8,126 nt of DNA. Source: Bacteroidota bacterium (GTDB lineage: Bacteria > Bacteroidota > Bacteroidia > Bacteroidales > UBA1402). A program made the position numbers and the translations under genes. The DNA is taken from NCBI GenBank assembly GCA_030706285.1, contig JAUZOU010000124.1, positions 1 through 8,126 of the forward strand. The letters run 5' to 3'. Of this stretch, positions 1 through 6,416 are shown piece after piece; the first letter of the stretch is position 1, and every line of letters begins with the position of its first letter. A model generated the notes under the pieces. The model did no database searches and had not been told where the DNA came from. It saw only the letters and a program-made list of their open reading frames with translations.

Positions 1-114
1 CAGATGACCTCCCAAAATCCAGACGAGGAGATCCAACGTCAACAGGATTGCGAACAACCAGAGTAAGATCTTTCTGCCTTCTTTGTGTATGGTTATTCCG
101 AATGGTCGTTTCAT
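1..114 (-). CDS. psd: Phosphatidylserine decarboxylase family protein, N-terminal fragment (partial)
   Basis: This is the 5' end of a gene that leaves the window at its left edge; only 38 codons are visible. The peptide starts MKRPFGITIHKEGRKILL and continues into a hydrophobic stretch of about 18 residues (LWLFAILLTLDLLVWIL, roughly residues 17-33), so a membrane segment lies close to the N-terminus. An 'IHxEGxxIL' start followed by a membrane segment is how Bacteroidota phosphatidylserine decarboxylases begin, and I recall psd lying beside dnaE in Bacteroides. That enzyme converts phosphatidylserine to phosphatidylethanolamine at the inner membrane. The catalytic LGST-type self-cleavage site would be outside the window, so the assignment rests on the N-terminus and on context. 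The ATG at 112-114 is the first start after an in-frame stop at 157-159. A Bacteroidota-type promoter lies about 30 nt upstream. It could instead be another small membrane-anchored protein. Confidence 0.66.
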   Translation of the reverse strand, partial: MKRPFGITIHKEGRKILLWLFAILLTLDLLVWILGGHL

Positions 115-145
115 CGGCTTGTACGGGTTCCTTTTTTTATTGGTG

Positions 146-177
146 CAAAAGTACGTCTAATTCGTCAGAACGCAAAA
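146..177 (-). promoter_or_regulatory. Bacteroidota-type promoter for the leftward gene (psd)
   Basis: Read on the minus strand, TACTTTTG (146-153) matches the -7 consensus TAnnTTTG exactly. It is preceded by TTTTG (173-177), with 19 bp between the TTG and the -7 element. Transcription would start near 140, leaving a leader of about 25 nt before the ATG at 114. The fit to the Bacteroides consensus is direct; activity is inferred. Confidence 0.62.
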
Positions 178-179
178 TC

Positions 180-217
180 TTTTAAGTTATTGCCAACGTT
201 GTTGACAACTTTTAAAA
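180..217. promoter_or_regulatory. Imperfect dyad between divergent promoters (possible operator)
   Basis: A palindromic core AACGTT (195-200) is flanked by AAGTT (184-188) and AACTT (207-211), which are symmetric about the same centre (197.5). Outer T and A runs (180-183, 212-217) add approximate symmetry. The inner positions between core and arms do not match well. It sits between the two divergent promoter candidates, a position where a shared regulator could bind. No known operator is recognised. Confidence 0.25.
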
Positions 218-226
218 CGACGCTTC

Positions 227-256
227 TTGAAATGTCAGGAAATGGGCGTATCTTTA
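227..256 (+). promoter_or_regulatory. Candidate promoter for dnaE
   Basis: TTG (227-229) is followed 19 bp later by TATCTTTA (249-256), which matches the Bacteroidota -7 element TAnnTTTG except for the final base. The predicted start near 263 gives a leader of about 30 nt before the ATG at 294. The leader has no clear Shine-Dalgarno sequence, which is usual for the phylum. Confidence 0.45.
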
Positions 257-293
257 AAAACCCTTTTTCCACCACTAAAACATCAACTCAGAT

Positions 294-3200
294 ATGTCTC
301 CTTTTGTTCACCTGCATGTTCACTCTCAATATTCTATCCTGGATGGTCAGGCCTCCGTCAGTGGTTTGGTCGACAAGGCCATAGCCGATGGTATGAAAGC
401 GATAGCCCTCACGGACCATGGCAATATGTTTGGAATCAAAGAGTTTTTTAACTATGTCAAGAAGAAAAATAAGGACAAGGAAGAAGCGGACAAATTTAAA
501 CCGATTATCGGCTGTGAAGTGTATGTCGCCAGGAACGGCCGCTTCAATCAGCGCAAAGAAGTCAGGGAGGATGCCAGAGGCTGGCACTTGATTTTGCTGG
601 CCAAAAATTACCAGGGCTACAAAAATTTGATCAAAATCGTCTCGAATGCGTGGACGGAAGGGTATTACTATTGTCCGCGAACCGATCATGAACAACTGGA
701 AAAATACCACGAAGGGCTAATCTGCTCTTCCGCCTGTCTGGGAGGCGAGATTCCCAGATACATCACCGACGGCCAGTACGAGAAGGCGGAAGCCTCCATC
801 CGATGGTTCAAAGAGTTGTTCGGGGATGACTTTTACCTGGAATTGCAACGCCACAAGCCGACGGTGCCCAATGCAGCTCAGGATACGTATCCGAAGCAGG
901 TGGAAGTCAACAAACATTTGGTTGACTTTGCTCAAAAATACGGCATCAAGCTGATTGCCACCAACGACGTGCATTTTGTCGAAGAAGAACACGCCGAAGC
1001 ACATCACCGCCTGATTTGTCTAAACACCGGACGTGATCTGGACGACCAGTCAGGTATGGCTTATACCAAACAGGAATGGCTGAAAACGACGGAAGAAATG
1101 AATCAGGTGTTCTCAGACATACCGGAAGCCATTTCAACGACGGCGGAAATTGCCGGTAAAGTTGAATTCTATTCGATAGATCATGCCCCGATTATGCCGG
1201 ATTTTCCAAGGCCAGAAGGGTTTGCCGATGATTACGACTATCTGCAGTATCTGACTTATAAAGGAGCAGAGAAGGTTTATCCGAACATGGACGATGAAAC
1301 CAAGGAACGGATTGATTTTGAACTGGGGGTCATCAAGCACATGGGTTTTCCTGGCTATTTTCTGATTGTCCAGGACTTCGTTTCTGCCGCCAGAGAGATG
1401 GGCGTTGCGGTCGGACCAGGCCGTGGTTCTGCTGCCGGATCGGCTGTTGCCTATTGTCTGGGCATTACGCGCGTCGACCCGATCAAATACGATTTACTGT
1501 TTGAGCGTTTCCTGAACCCTGACCGTATCTCCTTGCCGGATATTGATATGGACTTCGATGATGACGGTCGTGGACAAGTGCTGCACTGGGTGGAGAAGCG
1601 GTATGGCAAAGAAAAAGTAGCCCACATCGTTACCTATGGTACAATGGCAGCTAAATCGGCCATCAAAGATGTGGCAAGGGTGGAACGACTGCCCTTGGCC
1701 GAATCAGACCGTCTGGCCAAGTTGGTTCCTGACAAGATTCCGGATGTCAAGAAAGTCAATCTGACCAACGCCATCAAGTTTGTCCCGGAGCTGAAGGAAG
1801 CCTGCGAATCAAATGATCCGTTGGTGCGGGATACGATGAAGTATGCCCAGATGTTGGAAGGAAATGTCCGGAATACCGGTGTGCATGCCTGTGGCGTGAT
1901 CATCGGACGGGATGCCATTTCAGACTGGGTGCCGGTCAGTACGGCCGATGACAAGGAAAGCGGAGAGAAGTTGCTGGTGACTGAATACGAAGGGTCGGTC
2001 ATCGAAGATACCGGTATGATCAAGATGGACTTTCTTGGATTGAAGACCCTTTCCATCATCAAGGAGGCACTGGATAATATTCACCTGTCAAAAGGTATCG
2101 AGATCGATATCGATTCGATTTCCCTCGAAGATGAAAAGACCTATGCGCTTTACAGTGCCGGTAACACCATCGGAACCTTCCAGTTTGAATCGGCCGGCAT
2201 GCAAAAATACCTGCGCGAACTTCAGCCGAGCAAGTTCGAAGACCTGATTGCCATGAATGCTTTGTACAGGCCAGGACCTATGGATTATATTCCTTCGTTC
2301 ATTGCCAGGAAGCTCGGACGTGAGGAAATCAAGTATGATATTCCCATTATGGAACGCTACCTGAAAGATACGTATGGCATCACAGTCTATCAGGAACAGG
2401 TCATGTTGCTTTCGCGTTTGTTGGCCAACTTTACCCGTGGCCAGTCGGATGAGCTTCGTAAAGCCATGGGAAAAAAGATCATCGAGAAACTGAATGCCCT
2501 CAAGCCGAAATTTATTGCCGGCGGTGAAGCAAATGGCCATAGCAAAGCCGTACTTGAAAAGATCTGGGCCGATTGGGAAAAATTTGCTTCGTATGCGTTC
2601 AACAAGTCTCATGCTACCTGCTATTCCCTGGTGGCTTATCAGACGGCCTTTCTGAAGGCAAACTATCCGCCTGAATACATGTCGGCCGTGTTGAGCCGAA
2701 GTTTGAACAACATAACGGATATCACCAAATACATGGACGAATGCCGCTCCATGGGCATTCAGGTGCTTGGACCGGATGTCAACGAATCCAATTTCAACTT
2801 TATGGTCAATAAGGACGGGAACATCCGCTTTGGCCTGGGGGCCATAAAAGGAGTGGGTGAAAATGCCGTTAAAGCGATTTTGACTGAACGGGAGAATGGT
2901 CCATACAAAAATGTGTTCGATTTTCTCGAACGGGTCAATCTGAATGCCTGCAATAAAAAAGCCATCGAATCCATGGCATTAGCCGGCAGTTTTGATTCGA
3001 TGAAACACATTAGCCGGGAACAATTTATGGCTCTCAATGCGAAAGACGAGACTTTTCTGGATCTGTTGGTACGGTATGGTTGCAAGGCGCAGGCAGACAA
3101 AGCCATCGTCACCAATTCCCTGTTTGGCGGTGATAACGAGGTGGAAGTGGCCAAACCGGATCTCCCTAAAGTGGAGACCTGGCCTGAATTGATCCGGTTG

Positions 3201-3839
3201 AACAAGGAAAAAGAACTGGTAGGCATGTACCTGTCTTCCCATCCGCTTGACGGCTATTCAGTCGTGATGAACTATGTCTGCAATACGACCATGGATGACA
3301 TCAAGCAAGGCAACCTGATTCCGAATAAAGAATTGATCTTCGGAGGCATCGTGACCGCTGTCAGGCAGCGGACCAATAAACGGAATGAACTGTATGCCTT
3401 TGCCACTGTCGAAGACTATTCCGGTTCGTGTGAGATTCCTTTCTGGGCCAAAGACTATGTGGAATACGGAAAGTACTTAAAACCTTCCATGTTTTTGATG
3501 ATGAAAGGCGCTTACCAGAGCAAAGCCTGGAAGCCCACCGAGATGGAACTGAAGATCAAATCTGTCAGTTTGCTTTCAGAAGCAGCCGAAAACTGCATCG
3601 ACAAAGTCAACCTGTCCATACCGTTGACTGCCATCGACAAAGCATTTGTGGACAGTCTGTATGATGAAGTCAGACAGTATCCTGGAAAATCAGCCCTGAC
3701 ATTTACCGTAACCGATTACGATGAAGAGGTTCCGTTACGCATCGATTTGTTTTCAAGATCTTTTTTTGTGGAGCCTAACAAAAAGCTGATCAATTATTTC
3801 GAGCAGATGGAATTTGCTGAAGTGAAAATTAATCAGTAG
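294..3839 (+). CDS. dnaE: DNA polymerase III alpha subunit (replicative polymerase)
   Basis: This is the catalytic subunit of the chromosomal replicase (family C polymerase), 1181 aa, within the usual range for the family. The N-terminal PHP domain (about 1-280) keeps its metal-binding set: H8, H10 (HLHVHS), D41-H42 (TDHGN), E75, H97, C147, H186, D224 and H226. The palm carries GPGRGSAAGS (374-383) and PDIDMDF, whose D418 and D420 are catalytic; the third catalytic aspartate is D579 in KMDFLGLKTL. YRPGPM (658-663) and FNKSHA (769-774) are family landmarks in the fingers region. A helix-hairpin-helix (FGLGAIKGVGENAV, about 846-860) is followed by a sliding-clamp-like motif TNSLF (940-944) and an OB-fold (about 1014-1085). 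The ATG at 294 is chosen because homologues begin just before FVHLHVHS and no other start is near. It ends in TAG and is divergent from psd, with trxA 94 nt downstream. No frameshift is seen. Confidence 0.97.
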   Translation: MSPFVHLHVHSQYSILDGQASVSGLVDKAIADGMKAIALTDHGNMFGIKEFFNYVKKKNKDKEEADKFKPIIGCEVYVARNGRFNQRKEVREDARGWHLILLAKNYQGYKNLIKIVSNAWTEGYYYCPRTDHEQLEKYHEGLICSSACLGGEIPRYITDGQYEKAEASIRWFKELFGDDFYLELQRHKPTVPNAAQDTYPKQVEVNKHLVDFAQKYGIKLIATNDVHFVEEEHAEAHHRLICLNTGRDLDDQSGMAYTKQEWLKTTEEMNQVFSDIPEAISTTAEIAGKVEFYSIDHAPIMPDFPRPEGFADDYDYLQYLTYKGAEKVYPNMDDETKERIDFELGVIKHMGFPGYFLIVQDFVSAAREMGVAVGPGRGSAAGSAVAYCLGITRVDPIKYDLLFERFLNPDRISLPDIDMDFDDDGRGQVLHWVEKRYGKEKVAHIVTYGTMAAKSAIKDVARVERLPLAESDRLAKLVPDKIPDVKKVNLTNAIKFVPELKEACESNDPLVRDTMKYAQMLEGNVRNTGVHACGVIIGRDAISDWVPVSTADDKESGEKLLVTEYEGSVIEDTGMIKMDFLGLKTLSIIKEALDNIHLSKGIEIDIDSISLEDEKTYALYSAGNTIGTFQFESAGMQKYLRELQPSKFEDLIAMNALYRPGPMDYIPSFIARKLGREEIKYDIPIMERYLKDTYGITVYQEQVMLLSRLLANFTRGQSDELRKAMGKKIIEKLNALKPKFIAGGEANGHSKAVLEKIWADWEKFASYAFNKSHATCYSLVAYQTAFLKANYPPEYMSAVLSRSLNNITDITKYMDECRSMGIQVLGPDVNESNFNFMVNKDGNIRFGLGAIKGVGENAVKAILTERENGPYKNVFDFLERVNLNACNKKAIESMALAGSFDSMKHISREQFMALNAKDETFLDLLVRYGCKAQADKAIVTNSLFGGDNEVEVAKPDLPKVETWPELIRLNKEKELVGMYLSSHPLDGYSVVMNYVCNTTMDDIKQGNLIPNKELIFGGIVTAVRQRTNKRNELYAFATVEDYSGSCEIPFWAKDYVEYGKYLKPSMFLMMKGAYQSKAWKPTEMELKIKSVSLLSEAAENCIDKVNLSIPLTAIDKAFVDSLYDEVRQYPGKSALTFTVTDYDEEVPLRIDLFSRSFFVEPNKKLINYFEQMEFAEVKINQ

Positions 3840-3843
3840 GGGA

Positions 3844-3875
3844 TTGACAGGCTGCTGAAATTTTTCTTATTTTTG
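3844..3875 (+). promoter_or_regulatory. Bacteroidota-type promoter for trxA
   Basis: TTG (3844-3846) is followed 21 bp later by TATTTTTG (3868-3875), an exact TAnnTTTG match. Transcription would start near 3882, giving a leader of about 52 nt before the ATG at 3934. This suggests trxA can be transcribed independently of dnaE, whose stop codon lies just upstream. Confidence 0.55.
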
Positions 3876-3882
3876 ACAGTCG

Positions 3883-3901
3883 AATGCAGTAGGACTGCGT
3901 T
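3883..3901 (+). promoter_or_regulatory. Small hairpin in the trxA leader
   Basis: AATGCAGT (3883-3890) pairs with ACTGCGTT (3894-3901): eight pairs including one T-G wobble, with a 3-nt loop AGG. It begins almost exactly at the predicted trxA transcription start. It could stabilise the 5' end of the trxA mRNA or act as a weak terminator of dnaE. It lacks the following T-run expected of an intrinsic terminator, so the leader interpretation is preferred. Confidence 0.35.
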
Positions 3902-3933
3902 CTATCTTACTAATCTAAAAACTAGACTATATC

Positions 3934-4251
3934 ATGGCATTAGTTATAACTGACTCGAATTTTGATGATCTGCTGGCTGCACCGGAACCACTTGTGGTTG
4001 ATTTTTGGGCTGAATGGTGCGGACCTTGTAAAATGATAGGACCTGTTGTCGAAGAATTGGCTGAAGCATATGCCGGTAAGGTGACCATCGGAAAGATGGA
4101 TGTGGATGATAATAACGAAATTAGTACCAGGTACGGTATCCGCAACATTCCGACCCTGTTGTTTTTCAAGAATGGTCAGCTGGTTGACAAGCAAGTTGGT
4201 GCCACTCAGAAAAGTACGATTGCGCAGAAAATCGAAGCGTTGTTGTCGTAA
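3934..4251 (+). CDS. trxA: Thioredoxin
   Basis: A cytoplasmic thioredoxin of 105 aa, the normal single-domain length, which reduces disulfides in client proteins such as ribonucleotide reductase and is itself recycled by thioredoxin reductase. The active site WCGPC is at residues 28-32. The buried aspartate sits in VVDFWAEWC (D23) and the cis-proline is in NIPT (P73). There is no signal peptide or lipobox, so it is cytosolic rather than a periplasmic thiol-disulfide oxidoreductase. The ATG start is chosen because the protein then begins directly in the first beta strand. No Shine-Dalgarno sequence is visible. It has its own promoter candidate and is followed after 36 nt by a strong hairpin, so it is probably monocistronic. 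Thioredoxin next to dnaE is an arrangement I recall from Bacteroides; the link looks positional rather than functional. Confidence 0.96.
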   Translation: MALVITDSNFDDLLAAPEPLVVDFWAEWCGPCKMIGPVVEELAEAYAGKVTIGKMDVDDNNEISTRYGIRNIPTLLFFKNGQLVDKQVGATQKSTIAQKIEALLS

Positions 4252-4287
4252 TCAGCAACAGCCGTCTCGCCTTTGCCTGCCGGCTTC

Positions 4288-4337
4288 AAAAAACAACGTC
4301 CTGCAACTTGTCATCAGGTTGCAGGACGTTGTTTTTT
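4288..4337. terminator. Bidirectional intrinsic terminator between trxA and tsaE
   Basis: The arms 4288-4310 and 4315-4337 pair over 23 bp around a 4-nt loop (TCAT). The outer 20 pairs are perfect and only one inner T-G wobble interrupts the rest. The arms begin with six A and end with six T, so a U-run follows the GC-rich stem on either strand. It lies 36 nt after the trxA stop and about 100 nt after the tsaE stop on the other strand, so it can end both convergent transcripts. Confidence 0.9.
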
Positions 4338-4380
4338 CCGGTACTGTGCGACAAGAGGAGAGGCGCGTTCTCCCGGATGG

Positions 4381-4440
4381 GACGTCGAGGTTGAACGTTT
4401 GATGTCGAGGTTGACTGTTTGACGTCGATACAGCGCGTTT
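4381..4440. repeat. Three tandem 20-bp units next to the tsaE stop codon
   Basis: Unit 1 (4381-4400) is GACGTCGAGGTTGAACGTTT and unit 2 (4401-4420) is GATGTCGAGGTTGACTGTTT, identical at 17 of 20 positions. Unit 3 (4421-4440) keeps the first 8 bases (GACGTCGA) and the last 4 (GTTT) but differs in the middle. The last two bases of unit 3 are part of the tsaE stop codon. On the tsaE transcript the array lies in the 3' untranslated region, ahead of the terminator. No coding role is apparent; origin by slipped replication or a protein-binding array are both possible. Confidence 0.75.
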
Positions 4441-4855
4441 AGAAAGTAACCGTCCGGTGGCCGTCCAAAGAGACGGTAATGTCGACACGGGTACAATCAT
4501 CAGGCAGCAATGTTCCGATTTTCTCAGGCCACTCGATGAAGCAGGTACGCCCACTTTCAAAATAATCTTCGCATCCGATGTTGAAGGCTTCTTCTGCATT
4601 CTTGATCCGGTAGAAGTCAAAATGATAAACCGGTTCGCCGGATGGCAGGCTGTATTCGTTGATAATGGCAAACGTCGGGCTGTTGATGACATCCTGTATG
4701 CCCATTTGTTTGCAAACAGCTGTAATAAACGTCGTCTTGCCGGCACCCATATCTCCGTAGAAGGCAAAGATGCCTTTTCCGCCCGTGGCATCCAGAAACG
4801 TTTGGGCACCTTTGTCCAGCTGATCGATGGTCGGTATGTCTATGGTCATGTTCAT
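4439..4855 (-). CDS. tsaE: tRNA threonylcarbamoyladenosine biosynthesis ATPase TsaE
   Basis: TsaE is the small P-loop ATPase that works with TsaB and TsaD to transfer threonylcarbamoyl to A37 of ANN-decoding tRNAs (t6A), a cytoplasmic and usually essential modification. The 138-aa protein has the Walker A loop GDMGAGKTT (34-42) and the family-typical stretches NSPTFAIINEY, YHFDFYRI and FIEWPEK in order. The length is normal for the family. The ATG at 4853-4855 overlaps the porX stop codon as ATGA, so translation is probably coupled; a second methionine at codon 3 is a less likely start. It is the last gene of the porW-porX-tsaE cluster. The stop is TAA, followed by the 20-bp repeats and the shared terminator. 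Confidence 0.95.
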   Translation of the reverse strand: MNMTIDIPTIDQLDKGAQTFLDATGGKGIFAFYGDMGAGKTTFITAVCKQMGIQDVINSPTFAIINEYSLPSGEPVYHFDFYRIKNAEEAFNIGCEDYFESGRTCFIEWPEKIGTLLPDDCTRVDITVSLDGHRTVTF

Positions 4856-6411
4856 TTCTTTTTGGGTTCCAGTGTAATAAACGGAATCAGCATTTCTTCC
4901 AGTGAAATGCCTCCGTGCTGGAACGTATCTTTGTAATAGGAAACGTAATAATTGTAATTGTTCGGATAGGCAAAATAGTCATTGTCCGACGCAAAAATAT
5001 AAGTAGAGCTGACATTCGGGCTTGGCAGCTCATGGCGGTCAGGATTTTTGAGTTCAAACACCTTTTTGGGATCGTAGTTCAGGTTTTTCCCGACTTTGTA
5101 CCGCAAATTGGTGTTCGTGTTTTTATCACCGATTACCTTAATGGCATTGTCCACGCGGATGGTGCCGTGGTCGGTGGTCAGGATGATCTTTACCGGTTGA
5201 TCGGTTAGGAAATCAAATAGCCCTGAAATGGCAGAATGTTTATACCAGGATTCCGTGAGAGACCGGTAGGCCGCTTCCGTGTTGGCCAGTTCGCGAATCA
5301 TTTTCGATTCGGTGCGGGCATGCGACAGCATGTCGATAAAATTGAACACGACAACGTTCAGCGGCGTTGACATCAGACTCTTGATGTTGCCCAGAAACCG
5401 TTCACCGATCTGGTTGTTGTTGATTTTTGTGTAGCTGAATTCGTATTTTTTGCGGAAACGGTTCAGTTGTGTCTGGATCAGCGGCGATTCATTCAGATTT
5501 TTACCTTCTTCTTCGTCTTCATCTACCCAAAGATCCGGGAACAGTTGCTGAATCTGCAACGGCATCAGACCTGAAAAGATGGCGTTTCTTGAATATTGCG
5601 TGGCGGTAGGGAGGATGCTGTAATACATGGACTCGTCAATGTTGAAACGATCACCCAACAACCGGCGAATGACCTGCCACTGATCAAACCGGAAATTGTC
5701 GATCAGAATGAAGAAGACGGTTTCGCCTGCATCAAGCAATGGGAAGACGTTGGCTTTAAACAAATCTGGACTCATCAGCGGACGGGATTCAGGATGGTCG
5801 ATCCAGTCAAGGTAGTGTTTCCGGATAAACCGGCCGAACAAATTGTTGGCTTCTATTTTCTGCTGGCGCAGCATTTCTTCCATGCCTGTTTTGGTCTCTT
5901 CCAGTTCCAGTTCCCAGTAAACCAGTTTGCGATAAACGTCTTTCCAGTTTTCGCTGCTGGAGGATTCGTTGATCTGCTGGCTGATCTTCATGAAATTTTG
6001 CTGAAACGACGTCGCCGTCGTTTCATGAATGATTTCATCCTTATGAATATTTTTTTTGATGGTCAACAACATCTGCATCGGATTGACCGGCTTGATCAGA
6101 TAGTCTGCGATCTTGCTTCCGATGGCTTGGTTCATGATATCCTCTTCTTCACTTTTGGTGATCATGACTACCGGCAGCGAAGGCAATAGCTCCTTGATGA
6201 GGTTGAGTGTTTCGATTCCGCTCAATCCAGGCATGTTTTCGTCGAGAAAAACCAGATCGAAGGCTTCTTCCCGGCATAAGTCCAGTGCGTCCTGGCCGTT
6301 CGTGGTGGTGACGACCTCGTATCCCTTTTCTTCCAGAAACAGGATGTGCGGCTTTAACAGGTCAATTTCATCGTCAGCCCAAAGCAACCGGTCTTTTGTC
6401 ATAGTATGCAT
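4852..6411 (-). CDS. porX: T9SS response regulator PorX (receiver plus PglZ domain)
   Basis: PorX is the cytoplasmic response regulator of type IX secretion. In Porphyromonas gingivalis it works with the sensor PorY and the sigma factor SigP, and its PglZ domain is a zinc-dependent phosphodiesterase acting on oligonucleotides. The 519-aa protein starts with a receiver domain (about 5-125): acidic pair D13-D14, phospho-acceptor D57 in LDENMPG, T85 and K107. A helical linker (about 130-200) leads to an alkaline-phosphatase-superfamily PglZ domain. Likely metal and catalytic residues are all present: D238 (LIDNFR), a nucleophile threonine at 269 or 271 (PTATQYSRN), D360 and H364 (FIDMLSH), D414-H415 (TTDHG) and H499 (QHGG). 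There is no DNA-binding domain. The first ATG is 5 nt after the porW stop; codon 4 (MTKDRLLWADDE) is an equally plausible start and would make the phospho-acceptor D54. The porY and sigP partners are not in the window. Confidence 0.93.
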   Translation of the reverse strand: MHTMTKDRLLWADDEIDLLKPHILFLEEKGYEVVTTTNGQDALDLCREEAFDLVFLDENMPGLSGIETLNLIKELLPSLPVVMITKSEEEDIMNQAIGSKIADYLIKPVNPMQMLLTIKKNIHKDEIIHETTATSFQQNFMKISQQINESSSSENWKDVYRKLVYWELELEETKTGMEEMLRQQKIEANNLFGRFIRKHYLDWIDHPESRPLMSPDLFKANVFPLLDAGETVFFILIDNFRFDQWQVIRRLLGDRFNIDESMYYSILPTATQYSRNAIFSGLMPLQIQQLFPDLWVDEDEEEGKNLNESPLIQTQLNRFRKKYEFSYTKINNNQIGERFLGNIKSLMSTPLNVVVFNFIDMLSHARTESKMIRELANTEAAYRSLTESWYKHSAISGLFDFLTDQPVKIILTTDHGTIRVDNAIKVIGDKNTNTNLRYKVGKNLNYDPKKVFELKNPDRHELPSPNVSSTYIFASDNDYFAYPNNYNYYVSYYKDTFQHGGISLEEMLIPFITLEPKKK

Positions 6412-6416
6412 GTGTA

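Noticed and set aside
85..451. Two short plus-strand open frames across the psd-dnaE intergenic region and the dnaE start
   Set aside because: They cross the divergent promoters and overlap the strongly supported N-terminus of DnaE; no protein features are visible.
1634..2612. Long minus-strand open frames inside dnaE (142 and 174 codons)
   Set aside because: dnaE is uninterrupted here with conserved polymerase motifs. The antisense products show no family features.
4357..4373. Small hairpin GGAGA / TCTCC between the terminator and the repeats
   Set aside because: It is only 5 bp with a 7-nt loop and no T-run; it is not distinguishable from chance next to the strong terminator.
4381..4440. 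Possible CRISPR-like array
   Set aside because: The 20-bp units are directly adjacent with no spacers, there are only three, and no cas genes are in the window. It is a simple tandem repeat.
4252..4809. 185-codon minus-strand open frame overlapping tsaE and extending through the terminator
   Set aside because: It runs in a different frame over the Walker-motif-bearing tsaE, and its tail reads through the terminator hairpin and the 20-bp repeats. It resembles no family I know.
4457..4936. 159-codon plus-strand open frame antisense to tsaE and the end of porX
   Set aside because: Both minus-strand genes are well supported and coupled by an ATGA overlap; the antisense frame is a shadow.
5596..6189. 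197-codon plus-strand open frame antisense to porX
   Set aside because: porX is supported by complete receiver and PglZ motifs. The antisense frame has no recognisable domain, promoter or plausible start context and is a shadow of the coding strand.
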